Origin: Rhizorhabdus sp049889055
GTDB lineage: Bacteria > Pseudomonadota > Alphaproteobacteria > Sphingomonadales > Sphingomonadaceae
Direction of reading: 5' to 3'
Assembly: GCF_049889055.1 (NCBI RefSeq)
Contig: NZ_JBLTWO010000002.1
Location: forward strand, 496,001 to 560,000
DNA length: 64,000 nucleotides
Positions 24,863 through 34,214 of the stretch are shown here, piece after piece. Position numbers and translations under genes: made by a program. The notes beneath the pieces are model-generated. The model was not told the DNA's origin, ran no database searches, and was given only the letters and a program-made list of their open reading frames with translations. Position 1 is the first letter of the stretch. Every line of letters starts with the position of its first letter.

Positions 24863-27800
24863 CTACAAGATCGGTGGCGCGCGCAGGTCGAGCGTCATCG
24901 GAAATTCGCTGGGCCTCTCCGCCATCGGTATCGCGACCGTGCCCGGCGTGTGGCCATGGTCCTGGAACCTGGCCCGGCGCCGCGCTTCCGCTTCGAGATC
25001 GTTGATCGGCATGGTGTCGTAATTGCGTCCCCCGGGATGCGCGACATGATAGACGCAACCTCCTAGCGAACGGTTATTCCAGCGGTCGAGCACGTCGAAC
25101 GTTAGCGGCGCATCGGCCTCCAGCAGCGGATGCAGGCAATTGGCCGGCTTCCACGCCTTGTAACGCACCCCGCCGACCGCCTCGCCCGGCACCCCGGTCG
25201 GCGTCATCGGGACGGCACGGCCGTTGACCGCGATCACATGCCGCCCCGGCACCAGCCCGGTCGCCCGGACCTGCAACCGCTCGGTCGAGCTGTCGACATA
25301 GCGGACGGTACCGCCGATCGCGCCGGTCTCGCCCAGCACATGCCAGGGTTCGAGCGCGTGCGAAATTTCCAGCGTCACGCCGCCCGCGCATACCGTTCCA
25401 TGGATCGGGAAGCGAAACTGCCGCTGCGCCTCGAACCAGGCGGGATCGAAGTCGTAGCCCGCATGGCGCAGATCCGACAGCACCTCCATGAAATCGGCCC
25501 AGACGAAATGCGGCAACAGAAAGCGATCGTGCAGCGCCGTGCCCCAGCGAACCAGCCCACCCTTCTGCGGCTCGCGCCACAGCCAGGCGGTCAGCGCGCG
25601 AAGCAGCAATTGCTGGGCGAGGCTCATCCGGGGTTCGGGCGGCATTTCGAATCCGCGAAACTCGACCAGCCCCAGTCGCCCCGTCGGGCCATCGGGCGAG
25701 AAGAGCTTGTCGATGCAGATCTCGGTCCGGTGGGTATTGCCGGTCACGTCGACGAGCAGGTTGCGGAACAGCCGGTCGACGATCCACGGCGCGGGCGGCG
25801 CGCCCTCGCCCGGCCCCGGCACCTGCGCCAGTGCGATCTCCAGTTCGTACAGCCCGTCATGGCGGGCCTCGTCGATGCGCGGAGCCTGGCTGGTCGGACC
25901 GATGAACAGCCCGGAGAAGAGATAGCTGAGCGACGGATGCCGCTGCCAGTAAAGGATCAGGCTCTTCAACAGATCGGGCCGGCGGATGAAGGGCGAGTCG
26001 TTGACCGAACGGCCACCGAGCACGATATGATTGCCGCCACCGGTTCCGATCGCGCGCCCGTCGACCATGAACTTGTCGGCGGTGAGCCCGATCTCGCGGG
26101 CCATTTCGTAGAGGCCGGTGGTGATCTCGACCGTCTCGCGCCAGCTCGACGCCGGCTGGACATTGACCTCGATCACGCCGGGATCAGGGGTGATCTTCAG
26201 CACGTTGAGGCGCGGGTCGGGCGGCGGCGCATAGCCTTCGAGCCGGATCGGCAGCTGCGTGCGGGCGGCGGTGGCCTCGACCGCCGCGACCAGATCGAGA
26301 TAGTCCTCTAACCGCTCCGTCGGCGGCAGGAAGACCGCGAGATGGCCTTCACGCGCCTCGACCGTTACCGCCGTCCGGACCGCGCCCTCGATCGGAACCT
26401 GCTCCTGCCGGTCCTGTCGCGCCTGCCCGTCGGCTGCGGGCGCGACCGTCTGCGTGCGCTGCTGGTAGAAGTCCGGCATCGGCTCGCGCGGCTCGGTCGT
26501 GTCGCGCGGGTGGAGATAGGGATAGTCGGACGGCGGCACGAAAGGCAGCGAACCGAGCGGCAGCCGATAGCCGATCGCGCTGTCGCCGGGCACCACGAAC
26601 AGCCGTCCACGCCGCAGCTGCCACCGCTCCGACCGCCAGCGGCCGGGCGTCGGCGCCTGCGCCGCATTCCACGCCTGGATCGGAAGAACGAAGCCCGTAG
26701 GCCGGCTCAGGCCGCGCTCGAAGGTCTTGACCATCCGCGCGCGCGCCTCGGGATCGTCGATCTTGGGGTCGGTCAGATCGACATTGGCCGGAAGCTGCGC
26801 TTCCTTGACCGACCATTCCACGGGGTCCTCGAAAGCCGGCACGACCATCTCGGCACCCACGCCCAGATCGTCGGCGAGCGCCGCCAGGAAGGCTTCGGCT
26901 TCGGTCTCGCCGATGGCGTGCCCGGTAGTATCGCCAGCGATCAGCGCGGGGTTCTTCCACACCGGAATGCCATCGGTGCGCCAGTAGACCGAATAGCCCC
27001 AGCGCGGCAGGCTTTCACCGGGATACCATTTGCCCTGCCCATGATGGAGCATGCCGCCCGGGGCAAAGCGCTCACGCATCCTGCGGATCAGCCGGTCGGC
27101 ATAGCCCGCCTTGGTCGGGCCGACCGCATCGCCATTCCATTCGGGCGCCTCGGGATCGTCGAGCGCGACGAAGGTCGGCTCGCCGCCGGTCGTCAGCCGT
27201 ACGTCCTGCGCGACAAGATCAGCGTCGACCTTCTCGCCCAGCGCGTCGAGCGCCGACCAGCGATCCTCGGTGAAGGGCTTGGTGATGCGCACCGCCTCGG
27301 CGATGCGCTGGACCGACATGTCGAAGTGAAAGTCGACATGAGCAGGCTCGAGCAGGAAGCCCTCGATCGGGGTAGCCGACCGAAAATGCGGCGCCGCCGC
27401 CAGTGGTATGTGCCCCTCGCCCGCGAACATGCCGGACGTGGCGTCCATGCCAATCCAGCCTGCGCCCGGCACATAGACTTCGGCCCAGGCGTGCAGATCG
27501 CAGACGTCGGCGGACACACCCTTCGGACCATCGATCGGAACGATGTCGGGCGTCAGCTGGATCGAATAGCCCGACACGAAGCGCGCCGCGAAACCAAGCC
27601 TGCGCGCAGCCTGTACCAGCAGCCACGCGGAGTCGCGGCAACTGCCGGTGCCGATCTGGAGCGTTTCTTCGGGCGTCTGCACACCCGTCTCCATGCGGAT
27701 GACATAGCCGACCCGCTGGTTGATCGCGACGTTGAGGTCGACGAGAAAATCGATCGTTCTCTTCTCGACATTCGCGAACTGCGCCACGAAAGCCTCGAAC

Positions 27801-28174
27801 AGCGGACCCTGCGGCTCCTGGTCGAAATAGGCCGCGAGGTCGGCGGCGATCCGCTCGTCATATGTGAAAGGACGCGTCTCGGCATAATCCTCGACGAAGA
27901 AATCGAACGGGTTGACCACCACCAGATCGGCGATCAGGTCCACCGTGACCGAGAATTCGGTCGTTTTCTCCGGAAAAACGAGTCGTGCCAGCCAGTTGCC
28001 GTGCGGATCCTGCTGCCAGTTGATGAAATGGCTTTCGGGCGTGATGCGCAGCGAGAAATTGTTGACGGCGGTGCGGCTGTGCGGCGCCGGCCTCAACCGC
28101 ACGACCTGCGGCCCCAGCGAAACGGGCCGGTCGTAACGATAGACCGTCTGGTGATGCAAAGCCGCCTGAATCAT
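24863..28174 (-). CDS. Transglutaminase-like protein fused to DUF2126 putative amidoligase
   Basis: The 1103-residue protein begins with a transglutaminase N-terminal domain (YRYDRPVSLGPQVVRLRPAP) and a catalytic core (Cys in QIGTGSCRDSAWLLVQAAR, His in DVCDLHAWAEVYVP, Asp in GWIGMDATSG), to about residue 290. The remaining 800 residues are DUF2126, with GGEPTFVALDDPEAPEWN, GTGGGNHIVLGG and FRGFEMPPEPRMSLAQQLLL. DUF2126 is considered a putative amidoligase (family knowledge). It is the first gene of the operon, with an eight-base gap to the ATP-grasp gene. Confidence 0.92.
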   Translation of the reverse strand: MIQAALHHQTVYRYDRPVSLGPQVVRLRPAPHSRTAVNNFSLRITPESHFINWQQDPHGNWLARLVFPEKTTEFSVTVDLIADLVVVNPFDFFVEDYAETRPFTYDERIAADLAAYFDQEPQGPLFEAFVAQFANVEKRTIDFLVDLNVAINQRVGYVIRMETGVQTPEETLQIGTGSCRDSAWLLVQAARRLGFAARFVSGYSIQLTPDIVPIDGPKGVSADVCDLHAWAEVYVPGAGWIGMDATSGMFAGEGHIPLAAAPHFRSATPIEGFLLEPAHVDFHFDMSVQRIAEAVRITKPFTEDRWSALDALGEKVDADLVAQDVRLTTGGEPTFVALDDPEAPEWNGDAVGPTKAGYADRLIRRMRERFAPGGMLHHGQGKWYPGESLPRWGYSVYWRTDGIPVWKNPALIAGDTTGHAIGETEAEAFLAALADDLGVGAEMVVPAFEDPVEWSVKEAQLPANVDLTDPKIDDPEARARMVKTFERGLSRPTGFVLPIQAWNAAQAPTPGRWRSERWQLRRGRLFVVPGDSAIGYRLPLGSLPFVPPSDYPYLHPRDTTEPREPMPDFYQQRTQTVAPAADGQARQDRQEQVPIEGAVRTAVTVEAREGHLAVFLPPTERLEDYLDLVAAVEATAARTQLPIRLEGYAPPPDPRLNVLKITPDPGVIEVNVQPASSWRETVEITTGLYEMAREIGLTADKFMVDGRAIGTGGGNHIVLGGRSVNDSPFIRRPDLLKSLILYWQRHPSLSYLFSGLFIGPTSQAPRIDEARHDGLYELEIALAQVPGPGEGAPPAPWIVDRLFRNLLVDVTGNTHRTEICIDKLFSPDGPTGRLGLVEFRGFEMPPEPRMSLAQQLLLRALTAWLWREPQKGGLVRWGTALHDRFLLPHFVWADFMEVLSDLRHAGYDFDPAWFEAQRQFRFPIHGTVCAGGVTLEISHALEPWHVLGETGAIGGTVRYVDSSTERLQVRATGLVPGRHVIAVNGRAVPMTPTGVPGEAVGGVRYKAWKPANCLHPLLEADAPLTFDVLDRWNNRSLGGCVYHVAHPGGRNYDTMPINDLEAEARRRARFQDHGHTPGTVAIPMAERPSEFPMTLDLRAPPIL

Positions 28175-28255
28175 AGCGACAAGTGTCAGCACATCCCGTT
28201 GTGCAGTGCAATGAAGAGTTATGACGCCTGTGTTGCGCGCAACTGCCGCGATCCG

Positions 28256-30364
28256 TCAGCGCGGCAGTTGCAGGTTGAGGTAGCTCGTCACCAGCGCGGC
28301 GCGCAGCGCGTCCTCCTTGGGCTCGACACCCGCCGCATGTCCGCCTTCGAGCGCCTCGAAATAGAGGAAGGGCGCACCGATCGCTTCCATCTTGGCCGCG
28401 AACTTGCGGGCGTGCCCCGGATGGACCCGATCGTCGCGGGTCGAGGTGTAGAGAAAGGGCACCGGATATTTCACGCCCGCCTTCAGCGCCTGATAGGGCG
28501 AATAGAGCGCAATGAAGCTCCAGTCGGCGGGAATGTCCGGATTGCCATATTCGCCCATCCAGGAGGCGCCCGCGAGCAGGTGCGAATAGCGTTTCATGTC
28601 GAGCAAAGGTGAACCGATCACGACCGCACCGAACAGGTCGGGCCGCTGGGTCATCGCGACGCCCGCCATCAGGCCGCCGTTCGACCGGCCCGATACCGCG
28701 ATCCGCCCTTTCTCGCTGATCCCGGCCTTCACCAGATCCTCGGCGACGGCGTAAAGATCGTCATAGGCATTCTGCCGCTTCTCGCGCAGCGCGGCCTGAT
28801 GCCAGGCCGGCCCATATTCGCCGCCGCCCCTTATATTGGCGAGGACATAGGCATTGCCGTCCTCGACCCAGAACAGCGCGGCCGGACCAGAGCGATAGGG
28901 TTCGTTGACCAGATAGACGGGCGTCTGCGCCGCCTCGAACCCGCCATAAGCATGGACGAGCGCCGGCACCGGTCCGCTCGCGCCGCCCTTGCGGACGAGG
29001 AAATAGGGAATGCGAGTGCCGTCCTTGGAGGTGGCGAAGCGCTGCTCGACGGTCATGCCCGTGGCATCGAAGCGAGGCTTGAGCGCCTGCACGACCTCTG
29101 CCTTGCCGGTCGGCGACGCGACATAGAGCGCAGGTGAGGTCAGCATCGCTTCGACCGTTGCAAAGGCGCGATCGTCCTTGCCGGAGACTGCCCGGATGTG
29201 GACGGTCGCCTTGTCGGGCAACGCCGCCGTCGTCGCCGTCCAGCGCCCCTCCCCGCCCCGGCGCACTGCAACCAGCTTGCCCGACACATCGTCGAGCAGC
29301 TTGATCCAGATCACCTGACCGCCAGTCTCGACCTCCTCGATCGCCTGTCGTGCCGTGGGAACGAACACGGTCTCGATCGCCGGCTTCCGGCCGTCCAGCA
29401 GATCGGCAATCGGATAGGCGACAAGTGCGCCCGCCGGCCGGCCCTCCCACGGACTCTTGAGCGTCGCGATCAGCCGGCCATCGATCACGTCGTTGACCTC
29501 GGCATCGTCGGGCAGCGGCGACGCCACGAGCCGTCCGTCGGCCGCGACATGGCGGATCGTCCCATGGAAGAAGTCGGTACGGCGATCGACCCAGGCCCAG
29601 CTGCGCTTGCCGTCATGGGAACTCCGCGCGCTGATCGAGACGTCGGTGCTTTCGCCTTCCGCCACCAGCACGGCCGACGCCAGCGGCGTTCCCCGCGTCC
29701 AGCGCTTGACGAGACGCGCATAGCCGGAGTCGGTCTTGCTGCCGTCGCCGAAGTCGGTCGCCACATAAAGCGCGTCCGCGCCGTCCCAGGCGAGGTTCGT
29801 CTTCGCCTCGGGCACGATGAAACCGCCCTCTACGAAGGCCCCGCGATCGAGATCAAACTCGCGCTCGACCACGGCATCGCCGCCGCCGTCGGACAGGGCG
29901 ACCATGCAGCGGACATAGGCGGGGGCGAGGCAGGTCGCGCCTTTGAACGCCCAGCTACGCCCCTCCGTCTTGCCGAGCGCACCGACGTCGATCAGCGTCC
30001 GCCATTCGGGCCTGCCCGCGACGAAGCCTTCGACCGAGGCGATCCGCCACAGGCCGCGCGGATGATCGGCGTCCTGCCAGAAGTTGAGAACCCGCCCCGC
30101 CAGCAGCCGGTCCGGCGCAGCGATTTTCTGGCGGTCGGACAGCAGCGCAAGGGCCCGGCTGCGATAGGTTTCGAAGCCCGGCTGCTTTTCGAGCTCGGCC
30201 AGCGAGCGGTCGTTCCACTGGCGGACCTGCGCGAGCGCCGCTGCGCCGTCGACCTGTTCGAGCGCCATGTAGGGGTCGGCGGAACTGGCGGTTTGCGCGA
30301 GCGCAGAGCCGGCCAAAAGCGACGCACCGATCAGGGCTGAACCGGACGAAAGGAAGGATTTCAT
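28256..30364 (-). CDS. Secreted prolyl oligopeptidase family serine peptidase
   Basis: The 702-residue protein has a signal peptide (SALIGASLLAGSALAQ), an N-terminal beta-propeller and a C-terminal alpha/beta-hydrolase peptidase domain. The nucleophile elbow is ISEKGRIAVSGRSNGGLM (GxSxG with GRSNGG), the Asp is in TSTRDDRVHPGH and the His in LEGGHAAG, in family order. It should cut short proline-containing peptides in the periplasm. The gene is transcribed alone; the ATG at 30364 fits the signal peptide. Confidence 0.9.
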   Translation of the reverse strand: MKSFLSSGSALIGASLLAGSALAQTASSADPYMALEQVDGAAALAQVRQWNDRSLAELEKQPGFETYRSRALALLSDRQKIAAPDRLLAGRVLNFWQDADHPRGLWRIASVEGFVAGRPEWRTLIDVGALGKTEGRSWAFKGATCLAPAYVRCMVALSDGGGDAVVEREFDLDRGAFVEGGFIVPEAKTNLAWDGADALYVATDFGDGSKTDSGYARLVKRWTRGTPLASAVLVAEGESTDVSISARSSHDGKRSWAWVDRRTDFFHGTIRHVAADGRLVASPLPDDAEVNDVIDGRLIATLKSPWEGRPAGALVAYPIADLLDGRKPAIETVFVPTARQAIEEVETGGQVIWIKLLDDVSGKLVAVRRGGEGRWTATTAALPDKATVHIRAVSGKDDRAFATVEAMLTSPALYVASPTGKAEVVQALKPRFDATGMTVEQRFATSKDGTRIPYFLVRKGGASGPVPALVHAYGGFEAAQTPVYLVNEPYRSGPAALFWVEDGNAYVLANIRGGGEYGPAWHQAALREKRQNAYDDLYAVAEDLVKAGISEKGRIAVSGRSNGGLMAGVAMTQRPDLFGAVVIGSPLLDMKRYSHLLAGASWMGEYGNPDIPADWSFIALYSPYQALKAGVKYPVPFLYTSTRDDRVHPGHARKFAAKMEAIGAPFLYFEALEGGHAAGVEPKEDALRAALVTSYLNLQLPR

Positions 30365-30416
30365 CGGGGGGACCTTCGACAATGATGTGTCAGAATGTCC
30401 CCCCAAATGGTTGCGA

Positions 30417-31028
30417 TCAAGCCATTTCGGCCAGTTCGATCAGGCCGGGCACGAGCGACGCCACGAGCAGAGCCGCCATCACGAGGTTGAACGCCCGCAA
30501 CGCCTTGGGTCGGTCGAGGAGATGGCGCACCACCGTTCCTCCGCCGGCCCATAAGGTAATCGCGGGGAAGCCGACCAGCGCGAGGACGGTCGCGATCAAT
30601 ATGACGTCGCCGGTCAAATGTTCGGGCCGGGCGAAGCTGGTGGTCGCGCCAAGGCACATTGCCCAGGCTTTCGGATTGACCCATTGGAAGGCCGCCGCGT
30701 CGAGCGGGGTCAGCGGCCGCGCACTCGCCGACCGCCCGCCGACCCCAACCGACGTCGCGATCCGCCACGCCAGATAAAGAAGATAGGCGGCGGACAGGAT
30801 GTGCAGGGCGCGATACAGCCAGGGAAAGCGCCCGATGATACCGGCCAGCCCGAAGCCGAGCAGCAACATCATCACGACGCATCCCAAGCTGATCCCGATC
30901 ATGTGGGGTACGGTGCGGCGGAAGCCGAAGGTGGCGCCCGACGACAGCAGCATCATGTTGTTCGGCCCCGGTGTCACGCTCGAGACGAAGCAGAATGTCA
31001 CAAGGGCAATCAGCAATTCGGGCGTCAT
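30417..31028 (-). CDS. LysE-family amino-acid exporter
   Basis: The 203-residue protein has the LysE/RhtB signature near its N-terminus (VTPGPNNMMLLSSGATFGFR) and about six spans. It follows a small membrane-peptide gene by one base. The pair is divergent from a MocR regulator gene, which suggests that the regulator controls export of an amino acid or a PLP-related compound. Confidence 0.88.
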   Translation of the reverse strand: MTPELLIALVTFCFVSSVTPGPNNMMLLSSGATFGFRRTVPHMIGISLGCVVMMLLLGFGLAGIIGRFPWLYRALHILSAAYLLYLAWRIATSVGVGGRSASARPLTPLDAAAFQWVNPKAWAMCLGATTSFARPEHLTGDVILIATVLALVGFPAITLWAGGGTVVRHLLDRPKALRAFNLVMAALLVASLVPGLIELAEMA

Positions 31029-31029
31029 G

Positions 31030-31197
31030 TCACCGTCCCAATTGTCGCGCGACGCGATAGCTTGCGTCCGCCATCTTTTCTTGCGGAGACTTCCCGGTCG
31101 CCGAGCTTGCTGCGACGGCCAGATGCGACGACGCCCAGACGGCAATCGATCCAACCAGCCAGAATGTGACGACAGCCATGATCGTGACGCGCAGCAT
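31030..31197 (-). CDS. Small membrane or secreted peptide ahead of LysE
   Basis: The 55-residue frame starts at ATG 31197 behind a very good ribosome site (AAGGAGG, six-base spacing). It has one hydrophobic segment (IMAVVTFWLVGSIAVWASSH) and a short polar tail. The stop is one base from the LysE ATG, so the two are coupled. No family is recognised. Confidence 0.6.
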   Translation of the reverse strand: MLRVTIMAVVTFWLVGSIAVWASSHLAVAASSATGKSPQEKMADASYRVARQLGR

Positions 31198-31261
31198 GTT
31201 GACCTCCTTCAACCCTTTCCGAGTCGGCTTGCAACGGATTGACACGAGGCCATTGCGACCT

Positions 31262-31296
31262 ATTGTAACGATTCTCAATTCGAGTTTTGTCACAAT
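31262..31296. promoter_or_regulatory. Probable MocR operator between LysE unit and mocR gene
   Basis: ATTGTAAC at 31262-31269 and GTCACAAT at 31289-31296 are inverted with one mismatch and a 19-base spacer, in an AT-rich region shared by two divergent genes. A TTATAG at about 31301 may be part of the mocR promoter. Binding by the MocR protein is inferred from position. Confidence 0.5.
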
Positions 31297-31314
31297 GACA
31301 TTATAGGCAACGCC

Positions 31315-32697
31315 ATGTGGATCCCGACTCTCGACGAAGGACATCCGACCGTATCGGGCCGCCTGCTCGGTGCACTGCGGCGGGACATAGAAAATGGCAC
31401 CCTGTCGCCGGGCACGCGCTTGCCACCGCATCGCGAGCTGGCGCACCGGCTGGGCATCGGCATCGGTACGGTGACCGCGGTCTATGGCGAGGCGGCACGG
31501 CAGGGTCTGCTCAGTGCGACCGTCGGACGCGGCAGTTTCGTCGCCGACCGCAGCGCCCCGAGCGCTTCCGCCCATGATCCCGATGGCGGCGCGATCGACC
31601 TTGCGCAGAATCTGCCCCCCTCAGCCCCCGCCCAGCGACGCTTCGCGGCAACGCTGGCGAAGCTGTCGCGTCGGGCCGACACCGGCCTGCTGCTCGACTA
31701 TGCCCCGCCCGCCGGTCATGAGCGCCACCGCCAGGCGGCCGCCGCCTGGATCCGCCGCATCGGCGGGCTCGGCGATGCGCGTGCCGATCGCATGGTGATT
31801 TCCGACGGCGCGCAGCAGGCGATGCTTTATGCGCTTGGCACACTGTGCCGGCCGGGCGACACGGTTCTGACCGAATCCGCCACCTATTTCGGCGTGCGGT
31901 CGATCGCCCAGAGCTGCGACCTGAAGCTGGTCGGTCTCGACATGGACGAGCAAGGTATAAAGCCCGAAGCGCTCGAACGCGCTGCCCAGAGCGGCGCCCG
32001 GGTGCTGTACACCATGCCCACGCTCCAGAACCCCACGGGACGGACGATGGGCGACGCGCGGCGGCGCGATATCGCTGCGCTGGCGCGCAAGCACGGGCTG
32101 TGGATCGTCGAGGACGACCTCTACTCGGCCTTCGCCGCCGGCTTCGCACCCCCGCCGCTCGCCAGCTACGCGCCCGAGCGCACCCTCTACATCAACGGCA
32201 CGTCCAAGGCGCTCGCACCGGGCCTGCGCACAGGCTATCTGATCCTGCCCGATGCCGACCTGCTCGATCGGGTGCTCCGCCAGGTTCGCGCCCATGTCTA
32301 TGCGCCCTGCGCGATCGGCCCGACCATCGCTTGCCAGTGGATGGAGGACGGCAGCGCGGACGACATCATGGCGGAAACCGCGGAAGAACTGACGGCGCGC
32401 GGAGCGATCGCACGAGAGATATTGGGCGCTGCCTTCGTTCCACCGGATGATCGCCGCTGCCCGCATCTGTGGCTGCCCCTGTCCGAACTCGCCGCCGAAC
32501 GCTTTGCGTCGCGGGCGATGCGTGCCGGGGTGAAGGTGACCCAACCCTCGGCGCCGCTGATCGAGCCGCAACTCATATCGGGCGTGCGCCTGTGCCTTGG
32601 ACCGGCGCCAGACCGAAACCAGCTTCGGACCGCGCTTGAACGCCTTGCCACAGGACTTGATGCGGATCACCCCGAGCCGGCCGCCGCCGTGGTATGA
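31315..32697 (+). CDS. MocR-type regulator (GntR HTH fused to aminotransferase-like PLP domain)
   Basis: The 460-residue protein has a winged helix (residues about 8-75; GTRLPPHRELAHRLGIGIGT) and a fold-type I aminotransferase domain with YINGTSKALAPGLRTGYLIL holding the PLP-binding Lys. It is followed by pdxH, 37 bases downstream on the same strand, and is divergent from a LysE exporter. MocR proteins of the PdxR group sense PLP and adjust vitamin B6 synthesis (family knowledge). Such a role fits the pdxH neighbour but is not proven. Confidence 0.92.
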   Translation: MWIPTLDEGHPTVSGRLLGALRRDIENGTLSPGTRLPPHRELAHRLGIGIGTVTAVYGEAARQGLLSATVGRGSFVADRSAPSASAHDPDGGAIDLAQNLPPSAPAQRRFAATLAKLSRRADTGLLLDYAPPAGHERHRQAAAAWIRRIGGLGDARADRMVISDGAQQAMLYALGTLCRPGDTVLTESATYFGVRSIAQSCDLKLVGLDMDEQGIKPEALERAAQSGARVLYTMPTLQNPTGRTMGDARRRDIAALARKHGLWIVEDDLYSAFAAGFAPPPLASYAPERTLYINGTSKALAPGLRTGYLILPDADLLDRVLRQVRAHVYAPCAIGPTIACQWMEDGSADDIMAETAEELTARGAIAREILGAAFVPPDDRRCPHLWLPLSELAAERFASRAMRAGVKVTQPSAPLIEPQLISGVRLCLGPAPDRNQLRTALERLATGLDADHPEPAAAVV

Positions 32698-32734
32698 GGC
32701 CGCTTCTTCACCGATTCTCCTGGACCAGCACAAC

Positions 32735-33313
32735 ATGACCACCGATCCCTTTGCTCTGTTTGCCGACTGGTTCGCCGAGGCCAAGGCCAGCGAACTCAAT
32801 GATCCAGAAGCGATGGCGGTGGCGACCGTCGGACAGGACGGGCAGCCGTCGGTCCGCATGGTCCTGCTCAAGGGCCACGATGCGCGCGGCTTCGTCTTCT
32901 ACACCAACTATGAAAGCCGCAAGGCCGGCCAGATCCTCGAGACCGGCCGCGCGGCCCTGTTGTTCCACTGGAAATCGCTGCGCCGGCAGGTCCGCATCGA
33001 AGGGCCGGTGCTGAAGGTCAGCCCCGAAGAAGGCGACGCCTATTTCGCGACCCGGCACCGGGATTCCCAGCTCGGCGCCTGGGCGTCCGAGCAATCGCGC
33101 CCGCTCGACAGCCGCGAGACCTTCGAGGCGCGCTATGACGAGATGGTGCGCCGCTTCGAGGGGCAGCCCGTGCCGCGGCCGCCGCACTGGTCGGGCTTTC
33201 GCGTGGTACCCGAGCGGATCGAATTCTGGCTGGATCGCCCCCATCGCCTGCACGAACGCCGTCTGTTCCTGCGCGAGGGCGAAGGCTGGAGCGAAGGCAT
33301 GCTCTACCCATGA
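32735..33313 (+). CDS. pdxH: Pyridoxamine/pyridoxine 5'-phosphate oxidase PdxH
   Basis: The 192-residue flavoenzyme makes pyridoxal 5'-phosphate from PNP or PMP. Family motifs are SVRMVLLKGHDARGFVFYTN, ALLFHWKSLRRQVRIEG, FATRHRDSQLGAWASEQSRP and RLFLREGEGWSEGMLYP at the C-terminus. ATG 32735 gives the usual length; the longer frame runs into the mocR gene. It lies directly behind the MocR gene. Confidence 0.93.
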   Translation: MTTDPFALFADWFAEAKASELNDPEAMAVATVGQDGQPSVRMVLLKGHDARGFVFYTNYESRKAGQILETGRAALLFHWKSLRRQVRIEGPVLKVSPEEGDAYFATRHRDSQLGAWASEQSRPLDSRETFEARYDEMVRRFEGQPVPRPPHWSGFRVVPERIEFWLDRPHRLHERRLFLREGEGWSEGMLYP

Positions 33314-33323
33314 GCGATATCGC

Positions 33324-34214
33324 ATGAGCCTGTCGCCCAATGTCCGCGCCGGCATGGCGTCGGTGTCTGTCGCGGCGACGCTGATCCTGCTCAAGGGCTA
33401 TGCCAGCTGGCAAACCGGATCGGCCGCCGTGCTCGGCTCGCTGGCGGACACGGTGCTCGACCTGATCGCATCGCTGGTCACGCTCTACAGCGTCCGGCTC
33501 GCCGCGATGCCCGCCGACCGCCAGCATCGCTTCGGCCATGGCAAGGCAGAGGCGATCGCGGCCTTCTTCCAGGTCGTGCTGATCAGCCTGTCGGCCTTCT
33601 GGATCATCCTCCACTCGGTCCAGCAACTGGCGGCCGGAGAGAGACCGGCCAATGCTACCGCGGGCATCTGGGTGTCGATCGTCGCGCTGTTCCTGACCCT
33701 CGCCCTGGTCAGCTATCAGCGCCGGGTGATTGCACGGACGGGATCGGTGGCGATCGGGACCGATGCGATCCACTATCAGAGCGACCTGCTGCTCAACGCC
33801 GCCGTGATCACCGCGCTGCTGATCGAGGCGAAGCTGGGCCTCGCCGGCGCCGATGCGGTGGCGGGCGTCGCGATCGGGCTGTGGCTTCTCTACGGCGCTT
33901 ATGGTGCGTCGCGCGAAGCGATCGACCAGCTGATGGACCGCGAATGGCCCGAAGAGCGTCGGCGCGCCTTCATCGCGGTTGCCGAGCGCCACCCCGAGCT
34001 CCACGGCATTCATGACCTCAAGACTCGCACCGCCGGGCATAAGGACTTCGTGCAGTTCCACGTCTGGGTCGATCCCGACATGACCGTCGGCGAGGCGCAC
34101 CGGGTGATGGACGAGGTCGAGGCCAAGCTGCGCGAGGCCTTTCCCGGCGTCGAGATACTGATCCACCCCGACCCCGCCGGGCATCGCGAACGATCCGAGG
34201 ATATCTGCCCATGA
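33324..34214 (+). CDS. Cation diffusion facilitator (CDF) family transporter
   Basis: The 296-residue protein has six spans and the CDF metal site: LADTVLDLIASL in TM2 (DxxxD), HYQSDLLLN in TM5 (HxxxD), a cytosolic QHRFGHGKAEAIAAFFQ loop and a C-terminal domain (GHKDFVQFHVWVDPDMTV). It probably exports Fe2+ or Zn2+ against a proton gradient, like FieF. Its last codon overlaps the phzF-like ATG (ATGA). Confidence 0.9.
   Translation: MSLSPNVRAGMASVSVAATLILLKGYASWQTGSAAVLGSLADTVLDLIASLVTLYSVRLAAMPADRQHRFGHGKAEAIAAFFQVVLISLSAFWIILHSVQQLAAGERPANATAGIWVSIVALFLTLALVSYQRRVIARTGSVAIGTDAIHYQSDLLLNAAVITALLIEAKLGLAGADAVAGVAIGLWLLYGAYGASREAIDQLMDREWPEERRRAFIAVAERHPELHGIHDLKTRTAGHKDFVQFHVWVDPDMTVGEAHRVMDEVEAKLREAFPGVEILIHPDPAGHRERSEDICP

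Noticed and set aside
22494..25022. 842-codon open frame on the plus strand
   Set aside because: It is antisense to the ATP-grasp/alpha-E gene, is very rich in Arg, Gln and His, and has no domain; it is a shadow of GC-rich codons.
26342..28612. 756-codon open frame on the plus strand
   Set aside because: It is antisense to the transglutaminase-DUF2126 gene, has no recognised domain and has shadow-like composition.
31025..31234. 69-residue minus-strand frame overlapping the small LysE-linked peptide
   Set aside because: The other frame has the strong AAGGAGG site and a hydrophobic segment; this one has neither.
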